Shown: positions 8,637-17,439 of the stretch, one piece after another
Layout: each line of letters opens with the position of its first letter
Position numbering within the stretch: the stretch's first letter is position 1
Assembly: GCF_000227665.2 (NCBI RefSeq)
Contig: NZ_CP007030.1
Span: 248,001-312,000, forward strand
DNA from: Thiomicrospira aerophila AL3
GTDB lineage: Bacteria > Pseudomonadota > Gammaproteobacteria > Thiomicrospirales > Thiomicrospiraceae
Length of the DNA: 64,000 nt
Direction: 5' to 3'
The notes under the pieces: generated by a model
Told to the model about the DNA's origin: nothing
The model's database searches: none
What the model saw: the letters and a program-made list of their open reading frames with translations, nothing else
Translations under genes and position numbers: made by a program

Positions 8637-9500
8637 TTACTGACGATAGCTTGGTGCGTTAATTTCTAGACCGTTAGAAATATAAGCATGCCAGAACTCA
8701 AGGTTGCGATATTCTTCACCTTGAACTTCGTAGGCTGTGTGACGCATGTTTTTGTGACAGCCCTCATAGCGACGGTGTAAAGTGCCTAAACCATCGCCTG
8801 ATGCACGTGCCCATTTACCACGCCATACTGGGAAGTGAGACACATGACCAAGCACCGGTGAAAGAATGTCAGAACGCGCTTGGCGTGACGCGTTGTATAC
8901 GTGGCAACTTGCACAAGCAAGACCAAGCTGTCCGCGAGGTTCAACGAACTCACGTTCACCAGCAGCGAAGGCAGCAGCAGCACCAGGGGAATTAATTACC
9001 ACGTTGATTTTTTGACCACGGGCTTCATAGCCTAAGTAAGCACCCATGTGAGCAATATCACCACGTTTCCAAGCAAAAGGCTTTAAACCAGCTTCGGTAC
9101 GGCAGCGGTTGATATCACCTTCAAGTGTAACAACCTGCTGTAATTGTTCATTGAAGTAGGGGTAGCTTGGACGAATGTGTGCAACACCTTTGTCTGAACC
9201 TACCAAACAGCCCACATAAGCATTTAGGTCTTGATTAAAAAGTTCTTCACCGCGTTCTACAAAATCCATATACTGAGGAAATTCTTCTTCAGCTTGCCAT
9301 TGCATTCTACGATCTTCGTCATAACCATAGATACCATGTATGTAATCTTCAAAGGGACGGTTAGGGTGTTTAGCTTGGAAATATTGAATCAAGTCCATAC
9401 GACTTTTTTCAGCCACTGAGTTATGCTCAACTGCAATAGCTTGGCTTCCAAATGATGTGGCCATAGCTAATGCTATCGCACTTGAAAGTGTCTTCTTCAT
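8637..9500 (-). CDS. soxA: SoxA, c-type cytochrome subunit of the SoxAX complex (single-haem type)
   Basis: With SoxX, oxidatively couples thiosulfate to the SoxY carrier cysteine in the periplasm. It has a Sec signal peptide ending near AIA, one haem site CASCH (about residues 196-200) and the C-terminal RRYEGCHKN segment supplying the haem-ligating persulfide cysteine. The N-terminal half has Cys in YVGCLVG but no CXXCH, so this is a mono-haem SoxA, unlike the di-haem Paracoccus type. GGAGG precedes the ATG. A strong terminator separates it from soxZ upstream, suggesting its own promoter or attenuated read-through. soxB and soxCD are not in the window. Confidence 0.95.
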   Translation of the reverse strand: MKKTLSSAIALAMATSFGSQAIAVEHNSVAEKSRMDLIQYFQAKHPNRPFEDYIHGIYGYDEDRRMQWQAEEEFPQYMDFVERGEELFNQDLNAYVGCLVGSDKGVAHIRPSYPYFNEQLQQVVTLEGDINRCRTEAGLKPFAWKRGDIAHMGAYLGYEARGQKINVVINSPGAAAAFAAGEREFVEPRGQLGLACASCHVYNASRQARSDILSPVLGHVSHFPVWRGKWARASGDGLGTLHRRYEGCHKNMRHTAYEVQGEEYRNLEFWHAYISNGLEINAPSYRQ

Positions 9501-9557
9501 TTTGAATCCTCCACAAAAGAGCTTTAATTGTTTTTATGGTTATTATTTTGGACTAAG

Positions 9558-9583
9558 CTAAAAAAGCGGGGCTAGCCCCGCTT
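9558..9583 (-). terminator. Intrinsic terminator between soxZ and soxA
   Basis: The perfect 20-base palindrome AAGCGGGG-CTAG-CCCCGCTT (9564-9583) is followed on the minus strand by six T residues. It lies 10 bases past the soxZ stop and about 60 bases before the soxA start, so it should terminate most soxXYZ transcripts. Confidence 0.9.
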
Positions 9584-9593
9584 AATCTACGCA

Positions 9594-9905
9594 TTAACGT
9601 AGGGTAAAGGTTTCAGTACCAGTTTCACCAGTATTATCAACTAGGTTGATAGTTACTTCGTCACCAGCATTAGCCGCAACGTTTACATGCATGTAGGGGT
9701 TTGTAGAGATGTTAGCTGACCATTGAGCGTCAACAACACGGTTACCGTTAACATTCACATCAACGTTGGTGATAAGTTTCATTGGGAATGGCTTACCAGT
9801 TGACTGGTCCATACGAGCGCCAGATTCCATTGGATGACGGATTAGTGATTTAATTTCAGCAACGCCACCACGGACTTGACCACGAGTTCTGATATTAATA
9901 GACAT
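9594..9905 (-). CDS. soxZ: SoxZ, sulfur-carrier complex subunit
   Basis: 103 residues, the usual SoxZ size. It has an immunoglobulin-like beta-sandwich pattern, the conserved KSLIRHPMESG near residues 19-29, and GDEVTINLVDNTG near the C-terminus. There is no signal peptide; SoxZ is exported with SoxY as a heterodimer through the Tat signal of SoxY. It lies directly downstream of soxY. Confidence 0.96.
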   Translation of the reverse strand: MSINIRTRGQVRGGVAEIKSLIRHPMESGARMDQSTGKPFPMKLITNVDVNVNGNRVVDAQWSANISTNPYMHVNVAANAGDEVTINLVDNTGETGTETFTLR

Positions 9906-9965
9906 CGATTATTCCTTCTATATAAATTTTGTTAAAGTCGTTAATTAGCTAAGAGTAGGGTGGAA

Positions 9966-10433
9966 TTAACCGCCGCAACCGCCGATAGTAACGCGAACTT
10001 CTTGTTCAGCTTTGAACAAGTTGCCGCCAGCTTTAACAACACCCATTACGTTCTGAGTGCTACCCATACGAATACGAGTTGAAACGAAGCCTTGAGCTGC
10101 ACCTGAGAACTTGTATTCACAAACTAGTGGGTTAGGGTTAGCAGAAGCAATAATAACGATTGACTCAACACCGTTCATACCAGAAGCATCAACAGTGATA
10201 GGCGTTACTGCACCATTTTCAGCAATAGCTGGAGCGGTTAATTTAACGTCGTCTGAAGAAGCTGCGTTCGCAGAACCGAAAACACCTTTTAGGGCATCAT
10301 CAACAGTTTTAGCTTCGAAAGCTTGCTTGTTCCAGCTAGCTAATACAGTAGCAGGTGTTAAAAGGCCAGCGCTTACTGCAACAGAAGCGGCACCAGTAGC
10401 TAAAGTAGCTTTCAAAAATGATCTACGTTTCAT
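9966..10433 (-). CDS. soxY: SoxY, covalent sulfur-substrate carrier
   Basis: Carries thiosulfate-derived sulfur on the cysteine of its mobile C-terminal GGCGG arm, which is present at residues 151-155. The N-terminus is a Tat signal (MKRRSFLKA followed by a hydrophobic stretch to VLA), needed to export the folded SoxYZ dimer. 155 residues fits the family. AGGAG precedes the ATG and the gene follows soxX by about 30 bases. Confidence 0.97.
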   Translation of the reverse strand: MKRRSFLKATLATGAASVAVSAGLLTPATVLASWNKQAFEAKTVDDALKGVFGSANAASSDDVKLTAPAIAENGAVTPITVDASGMNGVESIVIIASANPNPLVCEYKFSGAAQGFVSTRIRMGSTQNVMGVVKAGGNLFKAEQEVRVTIGGCGG

Positions 10434-10463
10434 ATTTAGTTTAACTCCTAGGTTAGATAAATT

Positions 10464-10847
10464 TTATAGTGTGTATAGGTAGTCAACGATGAGATTAATT
10501 TCATCATCAGACAATATACCATGACGACCGAATAATGGCATCATGCTGTATTTAACTTCGGTTTCTTTTACGCCCCATAACTTATCAAAAAGTTTTTGGC
10601 GATCTGGATAACGAAGCTGCATAGCAATAAGTGCAGGTCCAATATTACCTGGTGAAGTACCTTCTGGCATCATGTGACAGGCAAGACAGTTGCCTTGAGC
10701 ACGGTTCCAAGCTAGTTCTTTACCTTGGGCAACACGCTGTTTCATTTCTTCTTCAGAAACTTCACTCGCTGATACTGCCATTGGCGATGCTAGCATTGCT
10801 GATACAGCAAGCGTACCTAAAACACGCTTTAATTTAGAATGACTCAT
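10464..10847 (-). CDS. soxX: SoxX, mono-haem cytochrome c subunit of SoxAX
   Basis: 127 residues with a Sec signal peptide (cleavage near VSA) and one haem-binding CLACH near residue 54, with a later Met (SMMP) available as the distal ligand. It accepts electrons from the SoxAX-catalysed ligation of thiosulfate to SoxY. It is the first gene of the cluster, with the strong Shine-Dalgarno sequence GGAGGAGAG before the ATG. Order soxX-Y-Z-A is common in sulfur oxidisers. Confidence 0.95.
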   Translation of the reverse strand: MSHSKLKRVLGTLAVSAMLASPMAVSASEVSEEEMKQRVAQGKELAWNRAQGNCLACHMMPEGTSPGNIGPALIAMQLRYPDRQKLFDKLWGVKETEVKYSMMPLFGRHGILSDDEINLIVDYLYTL

Positions 10848-11062
10848 TCTCTCCTCCTAAAGTGCCTCTATTCGACCCCCGTTTTTGTCTATTTTGGGGT
10901 TCTCTGACTGAGCTGCAAAATGAATATTCGCTCTTGGTTTATAAGCTTACGGAGTTGATGGTTAAAAGCAAGTGTTTTTAAAGTCTTTAGCTATAGTTTT
11001 ATTTAATAGCTTTAAAGATAATTTCTATGCTTGTCGGCCTGTTTTGTAGCTTGTTGCGGTCG
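10848..11062. other. Non-coding stretch between bepA and soxX; presumed sox promoter region
   Basis: 215 bases without a credible gene. It must contain the soxX promoter on the minus strand, but I cannot pick convincing -35/-10 boxes. An imperfect inverted repeat (CTTTAGCTAT ... ATAGCTTTAAAG, about 10982-11015) lies in the bepA-proximal half and could be a weak bepA terminator or an operator. Confidence 0.5.
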
Positions 11063-12412
11063 TTATTCGCGTATTTTTTCGTTTAAATTGTTGATTTTTA
11101 ATAGTAAATCTCTTTCGTCTGTGTTTTCTTTGGCGCGCATTAATAGGTGTCTAGCTCGTCGCAAGTTTCCAATTTCTGTTTCTCTGAGAGCTTGGAAATA
11201 AAGTGCATGTGCTGTTTTTTGTTGCTGATTATAGAGTTCGCTTATTTTGTTAAATAGTTCAATTTTTGCATTGGTCTTTTTTGACTGCTCAATTAAGGTG
11301 TTTATGGCTAGATCAATGTTTTGCCGAGATATGTAATGATTGGCCAATGTAAATGCTAATGCATTATCCTGAGGATAGATGTTGCTGATTTTTATCAAGT
11401 TTGTTGGATTCTGCTCTAATTTATCTTGAGTATCAGCAAGGGCAATTTTTAATAATCGGTTATTCGGCAAAGTGTTGGTCGCTTCTGTTAAGCAGGTTAA
11501 AGAGTTTTGATTGGATAAGTATTGTTGGTAGCAGGTTAAAGCGAGTTGCTCATTAGAAGACAGTCCTCGTGTTTCAAGGCGGCTAGGATTTAATCTTGCC
11601 TGAATAAGTTTTAGATTAAGTCTTTGTTCTTCAGTTGAGCGAAGTTGTTCTGCTCTTGCTAGTGCTAATGCGGTTCGGCGTTCTGTAACAGGGTGGGTTA
11701 ATAAAATTTCCGGTGGTCGATTAGTATGATTGTGCTGGCGATGCAGGTTGTCAAAAAAGCGTGCCAAGGCGCTGGGGTTGTATCCTGCCTTTGATAAAAG
11801 TTGAATGCCCATGCTGTCAGCTTCGTGTTCATGAATTCTTGAAAAACGCAGTTGGTTTTGAATAGCTAAGCTGCTGCCACCAATAAAGGTTGCAATGCCG
11901 GCAGAAGGGTCTTGTGTGCCAATTAAAATGGCTGCTAGCAGCGAGGCAAGGCTTGCCATATTGCCTTGTTCAAACTGTTCAAATCTTCGTGAAAGATGTT
12001 CCTGGGTGATGTGCGCAATTTCATGCGCGATAACGGATGCCAGTTCGTCTTCAGTTGCCGCTGCTAGGATTAATCCAGTGTTGATACCAATAATGCCATC
12101 AGGTCCAGCGAAGGCATTAATTTCAGGTCTGTTTATCACAAAAAAACGGTAGTTCCTGCCGTCAGCTGTGTGACTGATAAGGCGCTGCCCAATTTGCCTG
12201 ATGTATTCAACAACAAATGGATCTGTGGTCATGTCATATTCAGTGTGCAATGCAGTGAGAAATGCACGTCCAAGATCGATCTCCATGTTGCGATCGTAGA
12301 GTACCAGGCCTGGTGAGCCCAGATCTGGTAAGGATTGTGCGGGGGAGTGGGCTTTACTTCCGCTAGATAGGCAAAATAATAGAATAAAGCAGCTGATGAG
12401 TGATTTTTGCAT
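11063..12412 (-). CDS. bepA: Periplasmic M48 metalloprotease with TPR tail (BepA/YfgC family)
   Basis: Outer-membrane assembly factor: promotes LptD maturation and degrades misassembled beta-barrel proteins. Signal peptide at the N-terminus, HEIAH zinc site at residues 130-134 and the third-ligand motif EADSMG downstream. The C-terminal ~200 residues are helical TPR-like repeats (ALAFTLANHYISRQ, ALYFQALRETEIG). 449 residues is close to E. coli BepA (487). In E. coli bepA neighbours arsC; here it lies between the sox cluster and a TusA-like gene. Confidence 0.92.
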   Translation of the reverse strand: MQKSLISCFILLFCLSSGSKAHSPAQSLPDLGSPGLVLYDRNMEIDLGRAFLTALHTEYDMTTDPFVVEYIRQIGQRLISHTADGRNYRFFVINRPEINAFAGPDGIIGINTGLILAAATEDELASVIAHEIAHITQEHLSRRFEQFEQGNMASLASLLAAILIGTQDPSAGIATFIGGSSLAIQNQLRFSRIHEHEADSMGIQLLSKAGYNPSALARFFDNLHRQHNHTNRPPEILLTHPVTERRTALALARAEQLRSTEEQRLNLKLIQARLNPSRLETRGLSSNEQLALTCYQQYLSNQNSLTCLTEATNTLPNNRLLKIALADTQDKLEQNPTNLIKISNIYPQDNALAFTLANHYISRQNIDLAINTLIEQSKKTNAKIELFNKISELYNQQQKTAHALYFQALRETEIGNLRRARHLLMRAKENTDERDLLLKINNLNEKIRE

Positions 12413-12474
12413 GGGTTTTCATTTAAAAAATTTAACTATCCGCTATTATAGAGGTATTACATAAGGAATCTGTT

Positions 12475-12687
12475 ATGCATAAAGTGAATTTAATTGGACT
12501 AAAGTGCCCCATGCCGCTTATTAAGTTCAAAAAGTTCCTCGCAGAGAACCCAGATCTATTAGATTTGGAGGTGCATGTTGATGACCCTGGTGCCATCAAA
12601 GATTTCCCGGTTTTTTGCAAAAGACTGGGTTTTAGTTTTGAGGTGGCAGCAATAGAGCCTCACATCATCATTAAAATTAACAAGTGA
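12475..12687 (+). CDS. TusA/SirA-like sulfurtransferase
   Basis: 70 residues with the TusA signature GLKCPMPLIKFKK, where Cys in CPMP is the sulfur-carrying residue. TusA-family proteins relay persulfide sulfur, in E. coli for tRNA thiolation and in sulfur oxidisers for cytoplasmic sulfur trafficking. Near a sox cluster either role is plausible; no dsrE or rhodanese partner is adjacent. Ordinary start at ATG 12475; divergent from bepA. Confidence 0.85.
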   Translation: MHKVNLIGLKCPMPLIKFKKFLAENPDLLDLEVHVDDPGAIKDFPVFCKRLGFSFEVAAIEPHIIIKINK

Positions 12688-12732
12688 ATTTAGTTCATCT
12701 ATAAAAAATTAAAGTTAAGTGGATAGTTTGTT

Positions 12733-13617
12733 ATGTATAAAAAATTAACCAAAGCCATTATTCCAGTGGCTGGTTTGGGCACCCGATTTTTGCCAGCAAC
12801 TAAGGCGATACCGAAAGAAATGTTAACGGTAGTCGACAAGCCTCTTATTCAATATATTGTGCATGAAGCCGCTGAGGCGGGTATTACGGATGTCATATTG
12901 GTAACCCATTCGAGTAAAAATGCTATAGAAAACCATTTTGATACCCATTATGAGCTTGAAGCTAAATTGCTTGAGTCAGCGAAGCATGATCGAATAGAAA
13001 CAATAGGCAAAATCACCCCACCTGGTATTAACCTAATCAGTGTGCGTCAGCCAGAGGCTTTGGGATTAGGTCATGCTATTTTGTGCGCCAGTCACATTAT
13101 TGCGCAGGATGAGCCTTTTGCAGTTTTGTTACCGGATGTGTTGATGTATCACCCTAAAAAGGGTTGCTTGGCTCAAATGGCCGAAAATTACGAACGTGTT
13201 CATACCAGTGTGATCGCATTGGAACAGGTGCCTGATGATCAAGTTCACAAGTATGGTATTGCAGGGGTTCAGGATCCGGATTTACGCATCAATCAATTGA
13301 TCGAAAAGCCGAAGCTTGGCGAGGCACCTTCCAACTTGTCGGTAGTCGGTCGTTATATTTTCACACCGCGGCTGATGCAGTTGTTAAAAACAACTAAGCC
13401 GGGGGTTGCGGGTGAAATTCAATTAACTGATGCTATGGCCAGCCTGTTAAACGAAGAAGTGATGTTCGGTTATGAGTTTAAGGGTGGCAAAAGTTATGAT
13501 TGTGGTGATAAACAAGGATTCTTGCAGGCTAATGTTGAGTATGCCCTTCGTGACCCAGTCTTAGGTAAGCAGTTCCAGGCCTATCTCAAGCAGTTGGATG
13601 TTGCCAGTTTTAAATAA
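12733..13617 (+). CDS. galU: UTP-glucose-1-phosphate uridylyltransferase
   Basis: Makes UDP-glucose from UTP and glucose-1-phosphate. The N-terminal nucleotidyltransferase loop GLGTRFLPATKAIPKEM is intact, as are the substrate segments AEAGITDVILV and GEIQLTDAM. 294 residues is the usual bacterial GalU length. It starts a galU-pgi-(ugd-like)-pssA run on one strand, consistent with UDP-sugar supply for envelope polysaccharides. Confidence 0.96.
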   Translation: MYKKLTKAIIPVAGLGTRFLPATKAIPKEMLTVVDKPLIQYIVHEAAEAGITDVILVTHSSKNAIENHFDTHYELEAKLLESAKHDRIETIGKITPPGINLISVRQPEALGLGHAILCASHIIAQDEPFAVLLPDVLMYHPKKGCLAQMAENYERVHTSVIALEQVPDDQVHKYGIAGVQDPDLRINQLIEKPKLGEAPSNLSVVGRYIFTPRLMQLLKTTKPGVAGEIQLTDAMASLLNEEVMFGYEFKGGKSYDCGDKQGFLQANVEYALRDPVLGKQFQAYLKQLDVASFK

Positions 13618-13654
13618 CCTTCTATCAAGCCTATACAAACCCTGGAGGGATAAT

Positions 13655-15289
13655 ATGGCGGTTAATCAATCACCAGCATGGCAAAAATTATCAGATTTGG
13701 CCAAATCCGGTATAGCGGATAAGCATATGCAGTCATGGTTCTCAGAAGATCCAGCTAGAGCGGATCGTTATGCCATTGAGCTTGATGAGATTTTTTTAGA
13801 TTACTCAAAAAATCGAATTGATGATAAGGTTTTAGCTGGGCTTTTAGATCTTGCTAATCAACAAGATCTAAGCAATTGGATTATGCGATTGGTAACGGGT
13901 GAAATTGTTAACGATACGGAACAGAGGCCAGCCTTGCACTCTGCGTTAAGAGCGGTAACGGGAAGTGGTGTGACCGGGTATGCTGCTGAAGTGCAATTAG
14001 ATGTTGAGTCGCAATTTACCAAGATGGCTCAAATCGTCAATAAAATTCGGGCTGGACATTGGCGCGGATATAGCGGCAAGCCAATTACCGATGTAGTGAA
14101 TATTGGTGTAGGTGGTTCTGATTTAGGTCCCTTGATGGTGACGCATGCGCTGCAAGTGCAGCAATCGCCGGTTAGATTGCATTTTATTTCGTCAATTGAT
14201 GGTACGCAGACCTCGAATCTGCTCACTACCCTAAATCAAGAAACGACCCTGTTCGTTTTAGCCTCTAAGTCGTTTACCACGATTGATACGCTCTCCAATG
14301 CCGAAACAGCCAAGGATTGGTTGGAAGAACGTATTGAGCGATCTCAAACCTTAATGGCGCAACATTTTATTGGCGTATCAACTCGGCCAGACAAAATGTC
14401 TGAGTGGGGCATTCCAACAGAAAATCAATTGTTGTTTTGGGATTGGGTCGGTGGACGTTACTCTATGTGGTCAGCGATTGGGTTTCCGATTGCACTGAAA
14501 GTTGGCATGAAGGGTTTCTTTCAGATGCTAGAAGGCGCTAATCTCATGGACGAACATTTTGCCACGGCCCCTTTGGCACAAAATATTCCAGTGATTATGG
14601 GCTTAGTCGATGTGTGGAATATTAATTTTCTCGATATCCATGCTAAAGCGATCTTACCTTATGACGCCCGTTTAAAATATCTGCCCTCTTATTTTGAACA
14701 GCTTGTAATGGAAAGTAATGGTAAGTCTGTCAATCGTGCAGGCGAAAAAGTGAGCTATAAGACGTGCCCTATTCTATGGGGTGAAGTAGGGCCAAATGCC
14801 CAGCATGCCTTTTATCAGTTGCTACACCAGGGCACGCAAGCGGTGATGAGTGACTTTATTGTACCGGTGGAACGGGACGATTTTGAGCAGCATTCCGGTG
14901 CTGAAAAAGATGCCTCGCTTCATAAACAGCACCATTTAGCCTTAGCAAATTGTTTTGCACAGTCGCGGGTGTTGATGTTGGGTGACGCGGCCATTCCTGC
15001 GAGCCTGAAGGCTAGTTATGATAGTCCATTTAAACACTATGCGGGTAATCAGCCGTCTAATACCATTATGCTGAAAACCTTGTCTGCTAAAACGCTGGGT
15101 ATGTTGGTCGCACTTTATGAGCACAAAACATTTGTTGAGTCGGTAATTTGGGAGATAAACCCTTTTGACCAATGGGGTGTTGAGCTAGGTAAGCTCATTG
15201 CAAAAGAGACTTATGCATGTTTGGCTGAAGGTGTGTCGGTTGACAGCTTTGATGCCTCCACTCAAGCCTTAATGAAGCGAGTAAAGTAA
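13655..15289 (+). CDS. pgi: Glucose-6-phosphate isomerase
   Basis: Interconverts glucose-6-phosphate and fructose-6-phosphate. The PGI signatures DWVGGRYSMWSAIG and GSDLGPLMV are present, with ESNGKSV and HKQHHLALANCFAQS further on. I chose the ATG at 13655 (544 residues, E. coli 549) because GGAGGG lies six bases upstream. A longer reading from 13598 overlaps the galU end and adds an unconserved leader. Confidence 0.96.
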   Translation: MAVNQSPAWQKLSDLAKSGIADKHMQSWFSEDPARADRYAIELDEIFLDYSKNRIDDKVLAGLLDLANQQDLSNWIMRLVTGEIVNDTEQRPALHSALRAVTGSGVTGYAAEVQLDVESQFTKMAQIVNKIRAGHWRGYSGKPITDVVNIGVGGSDLGPLMVTHALQVQQSPVRLHFISSIDGTQTSNLLTTLNQETTLFVLASKSFTTIDTLSNAETAKDWLEERIERSQTLMAQHFIGVSTRPDKMSEWGIPTENQLLFWDWVGGRYSMWSAIGFPIALKVGMKGFFQMLEGANLMDEHFATAPLAQNIPVIMGLVDVWNINFLDIHAKAILPYDARLKYLPSYFEQLVMESNGKSVNRAGEKVSYKTCPILWGEVGPNAQHAFYQLLHQGTQAVMSDFIVPVERDDFEQHSGAEKDASLHKQHHLALANCFAQSRVLMLGDAAIPASLKASYDSPFKHYAGNQPSNTIMLKTLSAKTLGMLVALYEHKTFVESVIWEINPFDQWGVELGKLIAKETYACLAEGVSVDSFDASTQALMKRVK

Positions 15290-15290
15290 T

Positions 15291-16601
15291 ATGAAAGTAT
15301 CAGTGTATGGATGTGAGTTAACAGGCCTGGTTACGGCGGGCGCATTAGCACAGGTGGGTAACCAGGTGATGGCGCTACCGGTTGGGTTTGTTAAAGTAGC
15401 TGATTTAGAAGCAGGTGTGTTGCCACGAGAAGAACCAGGCCTGGCAAATTTGCTGGCGCAACAACAGCTTGAGCAGCGTTTAAGTTTTGAAACGGATTGG
15501 GAAAAAGGCTTGGCGCATGCGGAGGTGTTGATTATTGCGACACCTTCGTGGCGAATGGATAGGGCCGAAGCAATTATCGATTTAATTGGTAAAAAAGTTA
15601 GAAAAAATCTGGTTGTTGTGAATCAAAGCACCTTCCCGGTGGGTACGGCGGACCGGTTTGAAGCCAAGCTTAAATTGGCTTTAGCTGAACGTGGCGAGAT
15701 TTTTAATGTGTCGGTGGTTGCGATGCCAGACTTTTTAAGTGAGGGCTCCGCGATTGATAATTTTACGCGACCAGATCGGATCGTATTGGGTTCTGCCAGT
15801 GAGTCTTCTATTAGGTTGATGCGCGACTTATTAAGACCATTTAACCGCGTGACGGATCAAATTAAAGTGATGACTACACGTGCAGCGGAATATACCAAAT
15901 ATGCTGTCAATGCATTATTGGCTACACGGATCAGTCTAGTGAATGAATTGGCTAATAATGCTGAACATTTCAATATTGATTTTGAAGAAGTGCGCCAAGG
16001 CTTAGGGGCGGATCACCGTATTGGATTTAATTATTTGTATCCTGGTTGTGGTTTCGGTGGGCCGAGTTTTGCCGCAGATGTGCGTTCGCTAGTCGGTAAT
16101 TTGCAAACCATGGGGTATGATGCAGATCTACTTAAAACAGTCCTGTCAAATAATGAAACTCAAAAAGAGGTGTTGTTTCGTAAGGCTTGGCGTTTTTTTG
16201 ATAACGATTTGCGTGGCATTAAAATTGGTGTCTGGGGCCTATCCTTTAAACCCAATACCGCGACTGTAGAAAATGCGCCCAGTGTTAAAGCGATTGAAGC
16301 ATTTTGTGCACAAGGTGCGCAGGTTAAAGCCTATGACCCTAAAGCCATGCATGATTTTTCTTTGCATTGGCATGGCGCAGAAAGTGTAGAACTTGTTGAT
16401 AATATGTATGATGCGTTAGATGGTGTCGATGCGTTGGTGATTATGACGGAATGGAAAATATTCTGGAGTCCGGATTACGCTAGAATGAAACAGTTGATGC
16501 GTCGTCCGATTATTTTTGATGGTCGCAATATATTTGACCCTCAAACTATCTCAGCCCAGGGTTTTAGGTATTTTGGTGTTGGACGGGGTGAGGAAATTTA
16601 A
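15291..16601 (+). CDS. UDP-glucose/GDP-mannose dehydrogenase homologue with degenerate active site
   Basis: 436 residues aligning over the whole length of nucleotide-sugar 6-dehydrogenases: Rossmann strand at the N-terminus, STFPVGTADR, PDFLSEGSAI, ALLATRISLVNELAN, and GVWGLSFKPNTATVENAPS. Key positions differ. The catalytic block, normally GFGGSCFPKD, reads GFGGPSFAAD (about residues 254-263), so the catalytic Cys is Ser259 and the Lys is Ala262. The NAD loop GxGxxG reads GCELTG. A nearby Cys253 replaces the Pro of GPG. It directly follows pgi (ATG two bases past its stop) and precedes pssA. It may be an inactive or repurposed paralogue; ordinary UDP-glucose dehydrogenase activity is doubtful. 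Confidence 0.85.
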   Translation: MKVSVYGCELTGLVTAGALAQVGNQVMALPVGFVKVADLEAGVLPREEPGLANLLAQQQLEQRLSFETDWEKGLAHAEVLIIATPSWRMDRAEAIIDLIGKKVRKNLVVVNQSTFPVGTADRFEAKLKLALAERGEIFNVSVVAMPDFLSEGSAIDNFTRPDRIVLGSASESSIRLMRDLLRPFNRVTDQIKVMTTRAAEYTKYAVNALLATRISLVNELANNAEHFNIDFEEVRQGLGADHRIGFNYLYPGCGFGGPSFAADVRSLVGNLQTMGYDADLLKTVLSNNETQKEVLFRKAWRFFDNDLRGIKIGVWGLSFKPNTATVENAPSVKAIEAFCAQGAQVKAYDPKAMHDFSLHWHGAESVELVDNMYDALDGVDALVIMTEWKIFWSPDYARMKQLMRRPIIFDGRNIFDPQTISAQGFRYFGVGRGEEI

Positions 16602-16609
16602 GGAACGCT

Positions 16610-17371
16610 ATGCAGGAACCTACTCAAAAAAGCACCTCGGAGCGAGGTATTTACTGGTTACCCAATTTGATGACAACTTTGGCTTTATTTGCGGGGTTCT
16701 ATGCCATTATTGCGGGGATGAATGGCCAGTTTATGCATGGTGCCATTGCGTTGTTTGTAGCGATGGTCTTTGATGGTTTGGATGGACGTATTGCACGTAT
16801 GACTAATTCATCAAGTGCATTTGGTGCCGAATATGATAGCCTGTCGGATATGGTATCTTTTGGGGTCGCGCCGGCCTTACTAATTTACCAATGGGCATTA
16901 TATGATTTTGGTAAATTGGGCTGGATCGCCGCTTTTGTGTTTGTTGCTGGTGCCGCCTTGCGACTTGCGCGCTTTAATACTCAGGTGGGTGTGGCAGATA
17001 AACGCTATTTTCAGGGTTTAGCCAGTCCTGCCGCGGCAGCGCTTATTGCAGGCTTGATTTGGATGATTGAAGCCAATGATTTGAGTTTTGAAGGCTTAGC
17101 TTGGTTCGCATTACTGTTGACCTTTGCGGGTGGTGTTTTGATGGTGAGTAATGTGCGTTATAGCAGTTTCAAAGAATTGAACCTTAAAGACAAAGTGCCG
17201 TTTGTGACACTACTCGCTATCGTCACCTTATTTGTTATTATTACCATTAAACCGTCTGTTTTTTTATTTGGTTTGGCTTTACTCTATGCGGTATCAGGTC
17301 CTGTTATGACACTTGTGACGATTCGTAAAACACGTGAGGGCCGTAAGCGTACTAAATCAGATGGCGAGTAA
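16610..17371 (+). CDS. pssA: CDP-diacylglycerol-serine O-phosphatidyltransferase
   Basis: Integral membrane enzyme of phosphatidylserine, hence phosphatidylethanolamine, synthesis. The CDP-alcohol phosphotransferase motif DGx2AR...G...D...D is present as DGLDGRIAR followed by FGAEYDSLSD. About six hydrophobic segments are visible, and the tail is basic (RKTREGRKRTK). 253 residues matches the Bacillus/Helicobacter-type PssA of this superfamily, not the unrelated E. coli PssA. It begins eight bases after the ugd-like gene. Confidence 0.93.
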   Translation: MQEPTQKSTSERGIYWLPNLMTTLALFAGFYAIIAGMNGQFMHGAIALFVAMVFDGLDGRIARMTNSSSAFGAEYDSLSDMVSFGVAPALLIYQWALYDFGKLGWIAAFVFVAGAALRLARFNTQVGVADKRYFQGLASPAAAALIAGLIWMIEANDLSFEGLAWFALLLTFAGGVLMVSNVRYSSFKELNLKDKVPFVTLLAIVTLFVIITIKPSVFLFGLALLYAVSGPVMTLVTIRKTREGRKRTKSDGE

Positions 17372-17439
17372 ATGAAAGCCCTAAAGAATTATTATTGATC
17401 AATAGATTTAAAATTTAAAACACTATAAATTCAGAGACG

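Noticed and set aside
17372-17439. An 8-codon frame (MKALKNYY) and the 12-base palindrome TATTGATCAATA upstream of leuA, considered as a leucine leader/attenuator
   Set aside because: The peptide has one Leu, no alternative hairpins or T-run follow, and short A+T-rich palindromes arise easily by chance.
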